From assembly GCA_017526585.1 (NCBI GenBank), contig JAFXRC010000031.1:50345-114344 (forward strand): a stretch of DNA of 64,000 nucleotides, read 5' to 3'. Positions 10,354 through 19,890 of this stretch are shown here, piece after piece. Position 1 is the stretch's first letter. Every line of letters begins with the position of its first letter. Below the pieces are notes generated by a model. It worked only from the letters and a program-made list of their open reading frames with translations. It was not told the DNA's origin and ran no database searches. Made by a program: the position numbers and the translations under genes. Source of the DNA: Fibrobacter sp. (GTDB lineage Bacteria > Fibrobacterota > Fibrobacteria > Fibrobacterales > Fibrobacteraceae).

Positions 10354-11229
10354 TCATTTATTTTTCTTTGCGGCAATCAGTACCACAGAGCAAAGAATCA
10401 AGGCGATGCCAGCCATGATGCGTGCAGTGAGCGTTTCGGCAAACACGGTCACGCCTATCGTCACGGCAGTCACAGGCTCCAGAGCGCCCAAAATCGCAGT
10501 CGGAGTAGAACCCACGATGCGCACCGCCTTTACCATGAAAATGAGCGAAAGCACCGTCGGCACAAGGCCAAGCATAAAGCCCCAACCCCACGAGCTTACC
10601 TGCGTAAACACCGGCGGAAGGCCCGAACCGAGAGTCACCGAATAAAGCAGCAAAAAGAACATGCAAAAACAGATGGCGTAAAAAGTCATCTTGACCGAAC
10701 CCATCTGCAAGTTGATGCGATTTGCCATCACCATGTAAATGGCGTAACTGATGGACGACAGAAACACAAGCAGGCACCCCACCGTGCTAAGCGTTGCGCC
10801 ATCTCCCCCGCGGTACAAAAGAGCTATGCCCGCCATAGAAACCGCAATAGAAACAACCGTCCAAATCCTGATTTTTTCCTTGAAGAAAACCGCCATGAGC
10901 ACAGAGACTTCGAGCGGATAAAGGAACAAGAGCGTCGAGGCAAGGCCTGCGTCCATGTACTTGAACGAGGCGTAATACGTGAGCGAACTCGCGGCAAACA
11001 AAAAGCCAAAAGCGACTAGAATACGAAACTCGCGAAATGAAATTTTAAAGTGCGAACCCTTGGAAAGCATGACGACCATCAGCAACAAAGCCGCCGTAAA
11101 GAACCGGTAAAAAAGCACCGTCTCGGGCGAATAGTTCTGCGCATACAAGTGAAGCGCACCCAGCGGATTCGTACCGTAACAAATCGCGGAAAGAGCTGCA
11201 AAAATAAGACCTAAGCCTGTTTTTTTCAC
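10354..11229 (-). CDS. EamA/DMT-family drug/metabolite transporter
   Basis: 291 residues from a GTG start (VKKTGLGL), the normal length for a ten-helix DMT permease with two EamA repeats. The substrate cannot be told from sequence. The GTG is preferred over ATG codons upstream because a TATATT box ends 7 nt before it and the longer versions add an odd N-terminal tail. Hydrophobic segments run through the whole protein, and a Pro-rich EPVTAVTIG motif near the end is typical of the family. It is convergent with dnaX, with a 15-bp gap. Confidence 0.88.
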   Translation of the reverse strand: MKKTGLGLIFAALSAICYGTNPLGALHLYAQNYSPETVLFYRFFTAALLLMVVMLSKGSHFKISFREFRILVAFGFLFAASSLTYYASFKYMDAGLASTLLFLYPLEVSVLMAVFFKEKIRIWTVVSIAVSMAGIALLYRGGDGATLSTVGCLLVFLSSISYAIYMVMANRINLQMGSVKMTFYAICFCMFFLLLYSVTLGSGLPPVFTQVSSWGWGFMLGLVPTVLSLIFMVKAVRIVGSTPTAILGALEPVTAVTIGVTVFAETLTARIMAGIALILCSVVLIAAKKNK

Positions 11230-11236
11230 ACACGCA

Positions 11237-11242
11237 AATATA
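11237..11242 (-). promoter_or_regulatory. -10 box TATATT of the DMT transporter gene
   Basis: It reads TATATTTG on the minus strand and ends 7 nt before the proposed GTG start. Confidence 0.55.
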
Positions 11243-11267
11243 AGAAATAAAAAACTTATGGAAGCCC

Positions 11268-11460
11268 GATCTTCCGTGAGCATAAAGCGCCTCGTATTAA
11301 CGTGTATGCGAGAGAACCGACTCCAGAGCAAGGATTCTGGAGAATTTAGTCGGTTCGGTCTTCCGTGAGCCACAAAGCCCCATGCGTTAAGCTGGGGCGG
11401 TGGCGACCTTTGGACACTTGGCAACTTGTTGCCTTAGTGTACATGGCCACCTTTGGGTGG
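11268..11460. repeat. structured intergenic element: two hairpins and two pairs of direct repeats
   Basis: Hairpin one has 9-bp outer arms (GAACCGACT at 11314, AGTCGGTTC at 11348) and 7-bp inner arms (CTCCAGA at 11321, TCTGGAG at 11336). It is flanked by the direct repeat TCTTCCGTGAGC (about 11270 and 11360). Hairpin two (11414-11440) has arms ACACT/AGTGT and GGCAAC/GTTGCC, and is flanked by TGGCGACCTTTGG (11401) and TGGCCACCTTTGG (11444). No coding signal is evident. It may be a repeat remnant, a terminator region for smc, or a small RNA. Confidence 0.6.
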
Positions 11461-11480
11461 GAGCGAGCATCAGCCCGGTC

Positions 11481-14400
11481 TTATATCGCAAACTTGGTTG
11501 CGTCGGCGAGCTGCACGCTGGCGATGCGAGAAATACCCTTGATTTCCTGCGTCACACCGTAGAGCATATCGGCTTCGGCCATGGTACGCTTGTTATGCGT
11601 CACCACGATGAACAAGGTCTGCTTGCTGAATTCGCGGAGCAGCGCCATGAAGCGGCCCACGTTAGCGTCATCCAACGGACCATCGACTTCGTCCAGCACG
11701 CAATACGGAGACGGTTTTTCCATATAGATAGCGAACAGCAAGGCCGTTGCGGTCAGGGCGTGTTCACCACCGGAAAGCGCCTTGATACCGCGCATCTTCT
11801 TACCTGTCGGGCGCACGTTGATTTCGATGTCGGCATCGAGGATATCCATGGGCTTGCCCATTTCGTCCACCTTCTCGACAAGGCTCATCTTGGTTTCGCC
11901 GTTCAGGAACAGCTTGCTAAACACGAACTGGAAGTTTTTCTGAATGCGGGCAAACGTATCGAGGTAACGGCTGCGGGCAATGTCGTCGAGCTTGGTGATG
12001 GTGCGGTCGAGCGAGGCGCGGGCGCGATCCAAGTCGTCGAACTGCGCTTCGACTTCCAAAAGACGCTTCTTTTCGTCTTCGTAGTCTTCCATCACGTTCA
12101 CGTTGATGGGGCCTAGTTCCTTAATCTTTCCGCGGAGTTCGCGGATTTCACGGTCGGCTTCGGGCTGCGAATACTCAACCCTTTCCACATCTTCGGGGTT
12201 CGAAAGATCGACACTGTATTCGTTTGTAATACGTTCGGTGAGGCGGTCGAGGTTTGCCTGCAAGGCTTCCTGCCTGCGGCCCACATCGTTCAATTCCTTC
12301 ATCTTCTCGATCATGTCGTCGCGGAGACGGTTGACTTCGCTGCGCCATTCTTCGAGGTCGCCCGAAACAAGTTCGTACTTTTCGCGGGCCAGGTCGCGCT
12401 GATTTTCAAGTTCACGAAGAGCAGAATCCTTGCTCTGCACCTGGTCAGCAACGCCCTTGCCGTCTTCTTCATTCTTCTGAATAGCAGCAAGGTTCTTTTC
12501 AATTTCGTCTTTACGCGTGCGGACCGCATTTTCCAAGAAATCCACCTGTTCGGCGATGTAGTTCAGGCGGTTTGTATTCTGCGTGAGCTTTGCTGTCTTA
12601 TCCTGAGCGCTGCGTTCCAGTTCGCGAACGTCTTCTTCTTTTTCGCGGAACATCGTATCCTGTTCCGAAAGTTCGTCGTTCACGCGGGAATATTCTTCTT
12701 CGATCTTTTCAAGAGAAGCCTGAGCGTCCATGAGTTCTTGGTCGCTGTTCTTGGAGGCTTCTGCCGCCTGAATTTTCGATTCGGCGTTCTGCATTTCGCC
12801 CTGCAACTGCGCAAGTCTGCGGTCGCAACCGGCGATAATGTTATTCTGGATCGAAATGCCGGCGTTGCCGCCGCGCTTCATATCTTCTTTTTCGCGGATT
12901 TCGTCAACCAACGAGGCAAGCATCTGCGTGTCTTCGTCGACCAAATCCTGCAAGCGGCCAATTTCTTCTTCGGCCTGAGCCACTTCGAGGTTCACGCCTT
13001 CCAACAGGCTGTTCGCCTCGGCAATTTCGTTCTTGCGACTGAGCGTTCCGGAAGTCGCCGTACCGCTGCTCATCAGGCCGCTCGTACGCACGATGCCTTC
13101 AGGCGCCACAAAGCAAAGGTCTTCGCCGCGCATGGCTCGCGCAAGGCGCACCGCCGTCTGCAAGGAATCTACGACAAAGTAACGGGAAAGCAGCGCCTTG
13201 AGCCAGTCTGCAATCTGTTCGTCGGCAGTCACGTAATCCTTGAGGCAACCTACAACGCCATCGCCCTGGAGCGTGCCCGAGTAAGGTTCGGCACCGGCAC
13301 CCACCAGCGCGAGCACCGCCTTGCCTACGTTTTCGCCCTTCATGGCATCCACCGCGGCAATCGCCGCATCGTCGCTAGCAACGACCACGGCATCCATCAA
13401 GTCACCGAGGGCGGCCTCCACTTGAGCGGCATATTCGGGAGCAGCTTCAATTCGTTCCGACAGGAGCCCGCCCACCAGGTCCGCCTTATGCTCCATGAGC
13501 CAGCGGCTAGCGTCGGTGCCCTCGTTGGCAACGCTCTGTAAAACGTCGATTCTAGAGGTGAGCCTTGCCACCTCGTTCTTCAGTTCCTGCAGCTTCTTCT
13601 GGGCTTCGAGCAAGTCGGCGCGTTCGGCATCGAGTCGCTCTTCGCGCGTCGAGCGCTGTTCCGTGAGACGTTCCAGGTCAGCATCGGCGGCTTCAAGGCC
13701 AGCGTTAATATCTGCCAGAGCCGATTCGGCGCTTGCCTTCTGCGACTGCACCTGTTCCATTTCGCCGCGCCACTTGGCAAGGTTCGCCTGCAACAGCCCC
13801 GATTCGGCGTCCATACGCTCGAAACGGCTCTTGAGGGAATTCACCTGGTTCGTCTTCTGCAGGCGTTCGTTCGCAAGCTCCCTTGACTGGGTACGCAGGT
13901 CATCCACCTTGTCGCGCATGACCTGCAAAATTTCGCGTTCACGCTCGAGCAGCGCGTTCATTTCGTCCACGTCGCTGTCGGAACTGAGCACCGCATTTTC
14001 TTCTTCGAGGCGGGCGCGTTCAGAAAGGAGTTCCTGCACCTTGCCCGTGTTGCGGTCAATTTCTTCCTGGGACTTTTCGTTCGCGGCTTCCAAGTTGGAA
14101 ATTACATCGCGAATACGGCCCATGCTGTTGTTCAAGTCGTTGAGTTCGATAGTCGCCTTCTGCACCTCGCGTTCCAGGTCGCGGTAGGCGTTTTCGTCTT
14201 CGGCAATCAACAGCTTCTTTTCGTCAATTTTTGCCTGCAACACCGTCGCATTCGTCTTCGAATTTTCCACATCGTGGTTCAGACGGCGGGTCGCGGTATC
14301 GAGGGTAGCAAGCCCCTCTTTCATGTCCTCGAACTTGTCGATACTGACCGAGAGGTCCAGTTCGCGCAGGCGCTTGCTGAGACGCTTAAATTCGTTGACC

Positions 14401-15035
14401 TTTTCGGCCTGGGTTTCGTACAGCTTTACGGAACGGCGCACGCTACGCAGGTTGTCTTCCACGCGTTCCATGTCCATCTGAACGCGTTCCAGCTGCCTGC
14501 GGGTTTCCTTACGCTGCTGCTTGTACTTACTCACGCCGGCAGCTTCTTCGAACAGCACGCGGCGGTCGTCAGCCTTATCGCTCAAAACAGCCTTGATCAT
14601 GTCGGCGTTCATCTGCGAATAGGTACTAGATCCGAGGCCCGAGTCAAAAAGCAAGGCATGCACATCGCGAAGGCGGCATTCCTGGTTATTGATCAGGTAT
14701 TCGCCCGAACCGTCACGGTGCACGCGGCGGGTCACAATCACTTCGGAATATTCGGAATTGAGCGTTCCATCGCTATTATCGATCACAATGGAAACTTCGG
14801 CAAGGCTCATGGCGGCACGTTCTTCGGTACCGCTAAAAATCACGTCCTGCATCTTGCTCATACGGAGCGATGCAGCCTTCTGTTCACCCAGAACCCAGCG
14901 GATTGCGTCGGTAATGTTCGACTTGCCGCACCCGTTCGGACCCACCACGGCGGTGAGGCCCTTTGTCGGGAAGTTGATTTCGGTCCTCTGGGCGAAGGAC
15001 TTGAATCCAAAAATCTTTAACTTTGTAATCTGCAC
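11481..15035 (-). CDS. smc: chromosome segregation protein SMC
   Basis: 1184 residues, normal for bacterial SMC. Condensin ATPase with Walker A GPNGCGKSN (32-40), two long coiled coils, a central hinge around residues 500-660, and a C-terminal head with signature LSGGEHALTATALL and Walker B VLDEVDGPLDD. It starts at GTG. A TACATT box ends 8 nt upstream and no ribosome binding site is seen. No scpA or scpB lies nearby. Confidence 0.97.
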   Translation of the reverse strand: MQITKLKIFGFKSFAQRTEINFPTKGLTAVVGPNGCGKSNITDAIRWVLGEQKAASLRMSKMQDVIFSGTEERAAMSLAEVSIVIDNSDGTLNSEYSEVIVTRRVHRDGSGEYLINNQECRLRDVHALLFDSGLGSSTYSQMNADMIKAVLSDKADDRRVLFEEAAGVSKYKQQRKETRRQLERVQMDMERVEDNLRSVRRSVKLYETQAEKVNEFKRLSKRLRELDLSVSIDKFEDMKEGLATLDTATRRLNHDVENSKTNATVLQAKIDEKKLLIAEDENAYRDLEREVQKATIELNDLNNSMGRIRDVISNLEAANEKSQEEIDRNTGKVQELLSERARLEEENAVLSSDSDVDEMNALLEREREILQVMRDKVDDLRTQSRELANERLQKTNQVNSLKSRFERMDAESGLLQANLAKWRGEMEQVQSQKASAESALADINAGLEAADADLERLTEQRSTREERLDAERADLLEAQKKLQELKNEVARLTSRIDVLQSVANEGTDASRWLMEHKADLVGGLLSERIEAAPEYAAQVEAALGDLMDAVVVASDDAAIAAVDAMKGENVGKAVLALVGAGAEPYSGTLQGDGVVGCLKDYVTADEQIADWLKALLSRYFVVDSLQTAVRLARAMRGEDLCFVAPEGIVRTSGLMSSGTATSGTLSRKNEIAEANSLLEGVNLEVAQAEEEIGRLQDLVDEDTQMLASLVDEIREKEDMKRGGNAGISIQNNIIAGCDRRLAQLQGEMQNAESKIQAAEASKNSDQELMDAQASLEKIEEEYSRVNDELSEQDTMFREKEEDVRELERSAQDKTAKLTQNTNRLNYIAEQVDFLENAVRTRKDEIEKNLAAIQKNEEDGKGVADQVQSKDSALRELENQRDLAREKYELVSGDLEEWRSEVNRLRDDMIEKMKELNDVGRRQEALQANLDRLTERITNEYSVDLSNPEDVERVEYSQPEADREIRELRGKIKELGPINVNVMEDYEDEKKRLLEVEAQFDDLDRARASLDRTITKLDDIARSRYLDTFARIQKNFQFVFSKLFLNGETKMSLVEKVDEMGKPMDILDADIEINVRPTGKKMRGIKALSGGEHALTATALLFAIYMEKPSPYCVLDEVDGPLDDANVGRFMALLREFSKQTLFIVVTHNKRTMAEADMLYGVTQEIKGISRIASVQLADATKFAI

Positions 15036-15043
15036 TGGTTAAT

Positions 15044-15049
15044 AATGTA
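15044..15049 (-). promoter_or_regulatory. -10 box TACATT of smc
   Basis: It ends 8 nt before the smc GTG start, which predicts a leaderless or nearly leaderless mRNA. Confidence 0.5.
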
Positions 15050-15063
15050 GTAATTTGGTAGCT

Positions 15064-15453
15064 TTACTTGAACTTCCACAGCAGGGAGTCCCCTTCGGAT
15101 TTGATTACCAGAAAAAGGCTACCCCCATCCAGACTAAACGATTCTGTCGCCACCCGTTCTTTACCAGAACCATCTGGCGACTTGGTATAGCGGAGGCGGA
15201 GCGTAAAATCGCCCACCAAGTCTTCTTCAACAACCCGGCTGCGTTCACCGGGGAAGACCGTTTCATCAATCCACTTCTTATAGGTACTGTCACTTCCGAC
15301 CACATCAATCCCAAGCAAGGTGCAGTCAGCGGTATCGTTCAAAACCTGCAAGCGCGACGTTGAATCGACAAACCAATGGCTGAGGCAGCCAGAGAGCGCC
15401 ATGCAGCAAGCAAACAAAGCCAATACCAGGGGCACAAATTTCATCTTTTTCAT
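15064..15453 (-). CDS. small lipoprotein of unknown function
   Basis: 129 residues with a lipoprotein signal (charged MKKMK, hydrophobic core, lipobox LSGC). The mature part is mainly beta-strand-like with no recognised family. Its ATG overlaps the stop of the upstream barrel-protein gene by one base (TGATG), so the two are translationally coupled and probably work together in the envelope. Confidence 0.75.
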   Translation of the reverse strand: MKKMKFVPLVLALFACCMALSGCLSHWFVDSTSRLQVLNDTADCTLLGIDVVGSDSTYKKWIDETVFPGERSRVVEEDLVGDFTLRLRYTKSPDGSGKERVATESFSLDGGSLFLVIKSEGDSLLWKFK

Positions 15454-16676
15454 CAGTTGCCTCCTTCAGAACCGGCCTTCTCGTAGCGAATGCCCTTGGC
15501 CTCTATCGTTTTGGGAGCCCCGGAGCCGGAATTCAGCGGAGTGATTTCACTCTTTGTTGCACCGTTATCCTTCTGCTTGATGATATCGGTTTCCATCGGA
15601 GCGCTACGGGGCGCACGACGACCAAACAACCATCCATCAACAGTCGCTAGATTGAACTTGATTTCAGCAAGGAAGGTTCCCTTGGCGCCAAAGAAATTGT
15701 CGTAATCATAAGCAGCATTGTAGGCAAAGCGGACAAACAGCAAGTCAATCGCGCCTCCCCACAATAGGTCGTCTTCACTTTCAACCCGGTCTTCCTCGAT
15801 TTTCTTCTTGATTCGGCGAAGGCAGGTCGCCTCGAAACCGATCATTCGAGAAGGATCCGGATAGAACTTGAGTGCGGCACTATGGAACCCAGCATCGTTC
15901 AAGTCATACGCCACTTCGGCATACAGCTGCTGTCCATAAAGGTTCTGCTCCCATGTCACGCGCATCGAATCAATGTCTTTTTCATCATCGTCATTGTACA
16001 TTGCCAAGGAGACATTCGGCAAGTAGGTAAGCGGTCCCGATTTTTTACCTCCATAAACAGCCCTGCTTTCCAAATCCAACGAGAACCGGAACAGGCGCCA
16101 ATCCGCCTTATAAAAATTCGCCTGAGCACTCGCCTTGCTAAAACGCAAATGCGCCCAGCTGTACGCCAGGGAGTCGTCTTCGTAGGGGTAGATTTTTCCG
16201 CGATGTTCCAGATTCTGGTGCTGCATACCTGCCGCAAACGTCCAGTCCATCTTTACATCGGTAAATGTCAAGCCCCAAGTCACCACGGAACGCTGGAGCG
16301 AGAAATCGTTATACTGCGGAAACAAGAAGAAATCTTCGCCATCCCAACCGGAACGGTCAAACCAAAGGAGCGCACCCATATGCTTGTAGGGAGCCACCTC
16401 ACCGGCACCAAAGCCCGCAAAATGGTGGTTGAAGGCATAGCCCTCGTGCTTGCCATAATCGCTCAGCAACGGAGTCTGCGTACGAGCCGGAAGGTAGTAG
16501 AAGCCGAAGTCGATAAAACCGCCACGACCACCCAGCATGATATCCCTGATTTCGGATAAATGCCTATCGCGGGTCACTGCACCGTCTTTGGCTAGAAAAG
16601 CCGGAGTAATCCCATCGGCAAGCGTAAGACCTGCAAAAGCAAGCAATACAAACAATACTCTGGATACGAACTGCAT
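15453..16676 (-). CDS. predicted outer-membrane/periplasmic beta-rich protein
   Basis: 407 residues. A signal peptide (MQFVSRVLFVLLAFAGLTLA) is followed by many alternating amphipathic strands rich in Tyr/Phe/Trp, as in outer-membrane barrels, and a low-complexity Ser/Gly/Lys tail. The start was chosen because it gives a clean signal peptide and a TACATT box ends 6 nt upstream. No named family is recognised. It forms a two-gene unit with the following lipoprotein. Confidence 0.7.
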   Translation of the reverse strand: MQFVSRVLFVLLAFAGLTLADGITPAFLAKDGAVTRDRHLSEIRDIMLGGRGGFIDFGFYYLPARTQTPLLSDYGKHEGYAFNHHFAGFGAGEVAPYKHMGALLWFDRSGWDGEDFFLFPQYNDFSLQRSVVTWGLTFTDVKMDWTFAAGMQHQNLEHRGKIYPYEDDSLAYSWAHLRFSKASAQANFYKADWRLFRFSLDLESRAVYGGKKSGPLTYLPNVSLAMYNDDDEKDIDSMRVTWEQNLYGQQLYAEVAYDLNDAGFHSAALKFYPDPSRMIGFEATCLRRIKKKIEEDRVESEDDLLWGGAIDLLFVRFAYNAAYDYDNFFGAKGTFLAEIKFNLATVDGWLFGRRAPRSAPMETDIIKQKDNGATKSEITPLNSGSGAPKTIEAKGIRYEKAGSEGGN

Positions 16677-16682
16677 ACCGGA

Positions 16683-16688
16683 AATGTA
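16683..16688 (-). promoter_or_regulatory. -10 box TACATT of the barrel-protein gene
   Basis: It ends 6 nt before the ATG at 16676. Confidence 0.5.
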
Positions 16689-16760
16689 GTAAAACAATAG
16701 TCTCAAAGTCCTCGTTTTTTCCTCTAACAACTAATAGTTTTAAGCTCTAACTCTTATTAC

Positions 16761-16766
16761 TATATT
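16761..16766 (+). promoter_or_regulatory. -10 box TATATT of the radical SAM gene
   Basis: It reads TATATTTGG and ends 7 nt before the ATG at 16774; no Shine-Dalgarno site is visible. Confidence 0.6.
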
Positions 16767-16773
16767 TGGTCAC

Positions 16774-17649
16774 ATGAACGAACAGGAAAAGGCATTGATC
16801 AAAGCGTGGAGCAGCCATCCGCGCGAATGGAAAAACAACACCTGGGTGTACCCGGTCATTAGCCGGCGTGCAGGTGGACTTTCTGTCGGCGTAAACCTGA
16901 ACCCCGACCATCATTGTTCCTTTTCATGCGCCTATTGCCAAAGCGGACCGCAAGAAGGTCACAAGAGGATTCCCGTCGATATCGAAGCCGTCGATAACGA
17001 GCTCCGCAGTTTTTTGGACTTTTACGAATCGGGAGAATTCGCCCGCTGTGAAACATTCGCCAATGTCCCCGCCGAAAAGAAAATCCTCAAGGACATTTGC
17101 CTTTCTGGCGACGGAGAATCAACTCTCGTCAAAGAATTCCCTGAAATTTGCCGTCGCATGCGCGACATCCAAAAAGAGTACGCACCAAAGCTCGGCAATT
17201 TTAAATTGCGCCTGATTACAAACGCTAGCCACCTGAACAACCCTACCGTAGAGCAAGGGCTTGCGCAGTTACTCGAAAGTGATGGTGAAATATGGGCAAA
17301 ACTCGATGCCGGAACCGAAGAATGGTTCAAGAAAATCAACCGTTCCCCGCTTCACCTGGATAAAATTGTAGACAACCTAACGCACACCATCAAGCGTTAC
17401 CCCATCTGCATCCAGACCATGCTTTGCGATGTGCAAGGAGAAGTTCCCAGCGACAACGAAATCACACGCTACATTGAGAACTTGGCCGCCATCTACAGCG
17501 CAAACCCAAGTCACCTGGTCGAAATCCAGCTGTACACGGTCATTCGCGACACCCTGCTTAAGGGCGTAGAGCCGCTTACCAAGGAATTTTTAGAAAGCAC
17601 CAAAATAAAAATCACCGACGCATTGCCGGTGAAAGTAAGATGCTTTTAG
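16774..17649 (+). CDS. radical SAM enzyme, COG0731/TYW1-like
   Basis: 291 residues. The cluster motif CSFSCAYC puts Cys 48, 52 and 55 at the 4Fe-4S site; LSGDGEST and the following strands are typical of the SAM barrel. Overall layout resembles the COG0731 group, often labelled wyosine-synthesis-like in bacteria, but the real substrate of bacterial members is unclear. Monocistronic: it is divergent from the barrel-protein gene and followed by a palindromic repeat. Confidence 0.8.
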   Translation: MNEQEKALIKAWSSHPREWKNNTWVYPVISRRAGGLSVGVNLNPDHHCSFSCAYCQSGPQEGHKRIPVDIEAVDNELRSFLDFYESGEFARCETFANVPAEKKILKDICLSGDGESTLVKEFPEICRRMRDIQKEYAPKLGNFKLRLITNASHLNNPTVEQGLAQLLESDGEIWAKLDAGTEEWFKKINRSPLHLDKIVDNLTHTIKRYPICIQTMLCDVQGEVPSDNEITRYIENLAAIYSANPSHLVEIQLYTVIRDTLLKGVEPLTKEFLESTKIKITDALPVKVRCF

Positions 17650-17672
17650 GCGTATTCAACGCAGTTACTAAA

Positions 17673-17713
17673 GATCCTTCGACTTCGTGCTACGCACTAC
17701 GCTCAGGATGACA
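17673..17713. repeat. dispersed palindromic repeat, family B
   Basis: Flanks GATCCTTCGAC and GCTCAGGATGACA surround a variable core whose inner stem is GTGC-tac-GCAC. The same flanks recur inside hrpB at 21898. Confidence 0.75.
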
Positions 17714-17737
17714 ACTTTGCCCTGTAACTCGTAGCCG

Positions 17738-18328
17738 CTAGATCAACTCGTCAGGCGGAAGGTGATCGACGCTTTCGGGTTCCTGGTAGCAGGTTTCCGG
17801 AACCTGGACCTGCATCTGAAAATAGGCGCGATGTGCCGCAATCACGCGTTCGCGGGCAAACTCGGCATTTTTCCATTCGCCAATCTGAACATCCTTGCCT
17901 TCCAGTTCCTTGTAGTTCTGGAAGAAGTTCTTGGTAATGCGAAGGAACATCTGGTCCACATCGCCAATGTCCTTGATAGGACGGGGGTTGAACACGGGAA
18001 CTCCAAGAACCTTATAGTCCTTCTTGCCACCGTCTGTCATGTCGAGCGCACCAATCACGCGGCAGGTGCAAACCGTTCCCGTCATCATGGAGGCGGGGCT
18101 ATAAATCAGCATGTCGAGAGCATCGCCGTCGTCGGCCTTGGTGCTCGGAATAAAGCCGTAGGTGCAAGGATAGCTCATGGAGCTGAGCAGGCAGCGGTCC
18201 AAGCGGAACACATGCAAGCGTTCATCATATTCGTATTTAAGGTTGGTGTCCTTCCCGATTTCCACGACGCAATCGACTTCGAAAGGATATTTGCGTCCAA
18301 TAGGAAGGTCTAGGTAATTAATTGCCAT
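17738..18328 (-). CDS. ppa: inorganic pyrophosphatase (family I)
   Basis: 196 residues. It hydrolyses PPi to two phosphates in the cytoplasm. The catalytic Asp motif is DGDALD, where most family members have Pro or Glu at the fourth position; the three Asp residues are kept. Other conserved blocks are YGFIPST and the Lys/Tyr residues after it. A GGAG site lies 5 nt before the ATG. Confidence 0.93.
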   Translation of the reverse strand: MAINYLDLPIGRKYPFEVDCVVEIGKDTNLKYEYDERLHVFRLDRCLLSSMSYPCTYGFIPSTKADDGDALDMLIYSPASMMTGTVCTCRVIGALDMTDGGKKDYKVLGVPVFNPRPIKDIGDVDQMFLRITKNFFQNYKELEGKDVQIGEWKNAEFARERVIAAHRAYFQMQVQVPETCYQEPESVDHLPPDELI

Positions 18329-18428
18329 TTATACTCCGATAGGTCACCTCTGACCCATTTTTTCAGTTTTATCCAAAATGTTAACGCAAATTTAACATTT
18401 ATACAAAAAATGTCAAGACACCCATTCG

Positions 18429-19754
18429 TTACCGGCTACGCCAACGGGACGAAGTCACCTTGTCGAAAAGTCCAAAATAGAATACCGGTTCACCTTTATC
18501 GGGACTGTAGCCCACCTCAAAGCGCAAACGATCCAGCGCAGGGATTACCAGGTGAACACCTCCGTAAACGGCACCTTCGTAATCATCCCAGCTGGGGTGT
18601 CCCTTGTCCCATAACAGGCTTCCGTCGAGACCCGCTACCAGCTGGACTCCGTAGAAGAAGTTTACACCGGCGACACTTGCCGAACGGCGTTCCAGCAAGA
18701 CAAAGCGCTCTTCGAGCGTCAGCAATGCCTCATGGACCCCCAGATTAGAAGAATCCGCCTCGTGACCACGGAAGGTGTTCGCGCCCCCATGATAGTAGTA
18801 GTCGTAAAATTCCACATCACCCGGGCGGAGCCTCACCAGAGCCGTCGCACCGGTCACAAAACGACCGATAGTATAATAGGCACGGGCATCGGTCAAAAGC
18901 TCCCAGTAGTTTTCACCCTTCAAGTCACCATCGGAACAATCTGCACCGTCATCGCAATCAACTTCGCTCATAACCAGGAAGTGCTTTCCGCCACCCACAT
19001 GGGTAAGCATGTATTCGAAATAGATTCCCCTGCGGGAGTCAAGCTTACTGTCGCGAAAATCCTGTGCGAAACCAAGACCCGCTTCGGGGAGAACCGCACC
19101 ACCCCATGTAGAAATCATGCGCCAGGCTAGCGTACCCAGCAGGGAAAAATGCGGTTTCCATTCGTAATCCAAATCCAAGTCCCACAGCAAGCTTTTTTCC
19201 GGGAAATCGCGAATTTCATCGTAGCTATCCGTCAAAAGGAACTCAAAATTCCATCCCAGCGGAAGTCCGAAGAAATAAGGGGAACTTCCGTAGAACGCAA
19301 ATTCATTCTTGTCGAAAAAGGGATCCGTCGCCGTGCGGTACTGCACTTCAAGTCGAATATCCTCGCCAAGCACATTGATATTGGCAAGCGCAAGCCCAAG
19401 CATAAGGCCGTCGCGATCGGTCTTTTTGCCCGCAGGGGCCGGAATCCAGCGAAAAATTTCCTTGAAATGGTACTTAAGGCTTGCCCCGGAACATTCAACA
19501 GAAACTTCCGTGAACAGATCCAAGTCCTGCAGGCGGCGCTTTTCCGCTTCAAACTTCTCAGCGGTGAAGGGCTCCCCCACCTTGTTCAAGAGTTCGCGTT
19601 CCACCACGCGAGGCTCCGTATGCACCAAGCCTTCATACTGGACAGAGGAAATAATCGTCCCTTCGGGACAAGATCCAACCTCTGCAAATGCGAATTCAGA
19701 AAAACCCGCAGTTACAACACATGTAAAAACAATTCTTTTCAGAAAATCTAACAC
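18429..19754 (-). CDS. Omp85/BamA-superfamily outer-membrane protein with one POTRA-like domain
   Basis: 441 residues from a GTG start. A signal peptide ends near FAFA/E. A single POTRA-like domain follows (about 30-110: ISSVQYEGL, RVVERELLNKVGEPF, RLQDLDLFTEV), then a strand-rich barrel with GGANTFRGHE, which matches the RGF/Y-type signature in the surface-antigen barrel. It is too short for BamA itself (one POTRA, not five), so TamA-like or another translocation/assembly role is possible. The TATATT box ends 7 nt before the start. Confidence 0.8.
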   Translation of the reverse strand: MLDFLKRIVFTCVVTAGFSEFAFAEVGSCPEGTIISSVQYEGLVHTEPRVVERELLNKVGEPFTAEKFEAEKRRLQDLDLFTEVSVECSGASLKYHFKEIFRWIPAPAGKKTDRDGLMLGLALANINVLGEDIRLEVQYRTATDPFFDKNEFAFYGSSPYFFGLPLGWNFEFLLTDSYDEIRDFPEKSLLWDLDLDYEWKPHFSLLGTLAWRMISTWGGAVLPEAGLGFAQDFRDSKLDSRRGIYFEYMLTHVGGGKHFLVMSEVDCDDGADCSDGDLKGENYWELLTDARAYYTIGRFVTGATALVRLRPGDVEFYDYYYHGGANTFRGHEADSSNLGVHEALLTLEERFVLLERRSASVAGVNFFYGVQLVAGLDGSLLWDKGHPSWDDYEGAVYGGVHLVIPALDRLRFEVGYSPDKGEPVFYFGLFDKVTSSRWRSR

Positions 19755-19761
19755 AATTACG

Positions 19762-19767
19762 AATATA
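19762..19767 (-). promoter_or_regulatory. -10 box TATATT of the Omp85-like gene
   Basis: It ends 7 nt before the GTG at 19754. Confidence 0.55.
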
Positions 19768-19828
19768 GAAAAGCATGCAACCTAAAAAAGCGTTGAGGGT
19801 TTCTACTGCATAAACATTTTAAAATTCT

Positions 19829-19857
19829 TTGATAAAAAATTCAACATTTTCTATATT
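19829..19857 (+). promoter_or_regulatory. sigma70-like promoter, TTGATA-17-TATATT
   Basis: -35 TTGATA (19829-19834) and -10 TATATT (19852-19857) are spaced by 17 nt. It gives a ~27-nt leader for the gene at 19891, which has a GAGG ribosome binding site. Confidence 0.7.
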
Positions 19858-19890
19858 TGCGGGCGTAAAACAGATCCCTCGAGGTTTTTT

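Noticed and set aside
17762..17767. ppa Asp-motif change (DGDALD) as evidence of an inactive enzyme
   Set aside because: The three catalytic Asp residues are kept; only a neighbouring position differs.
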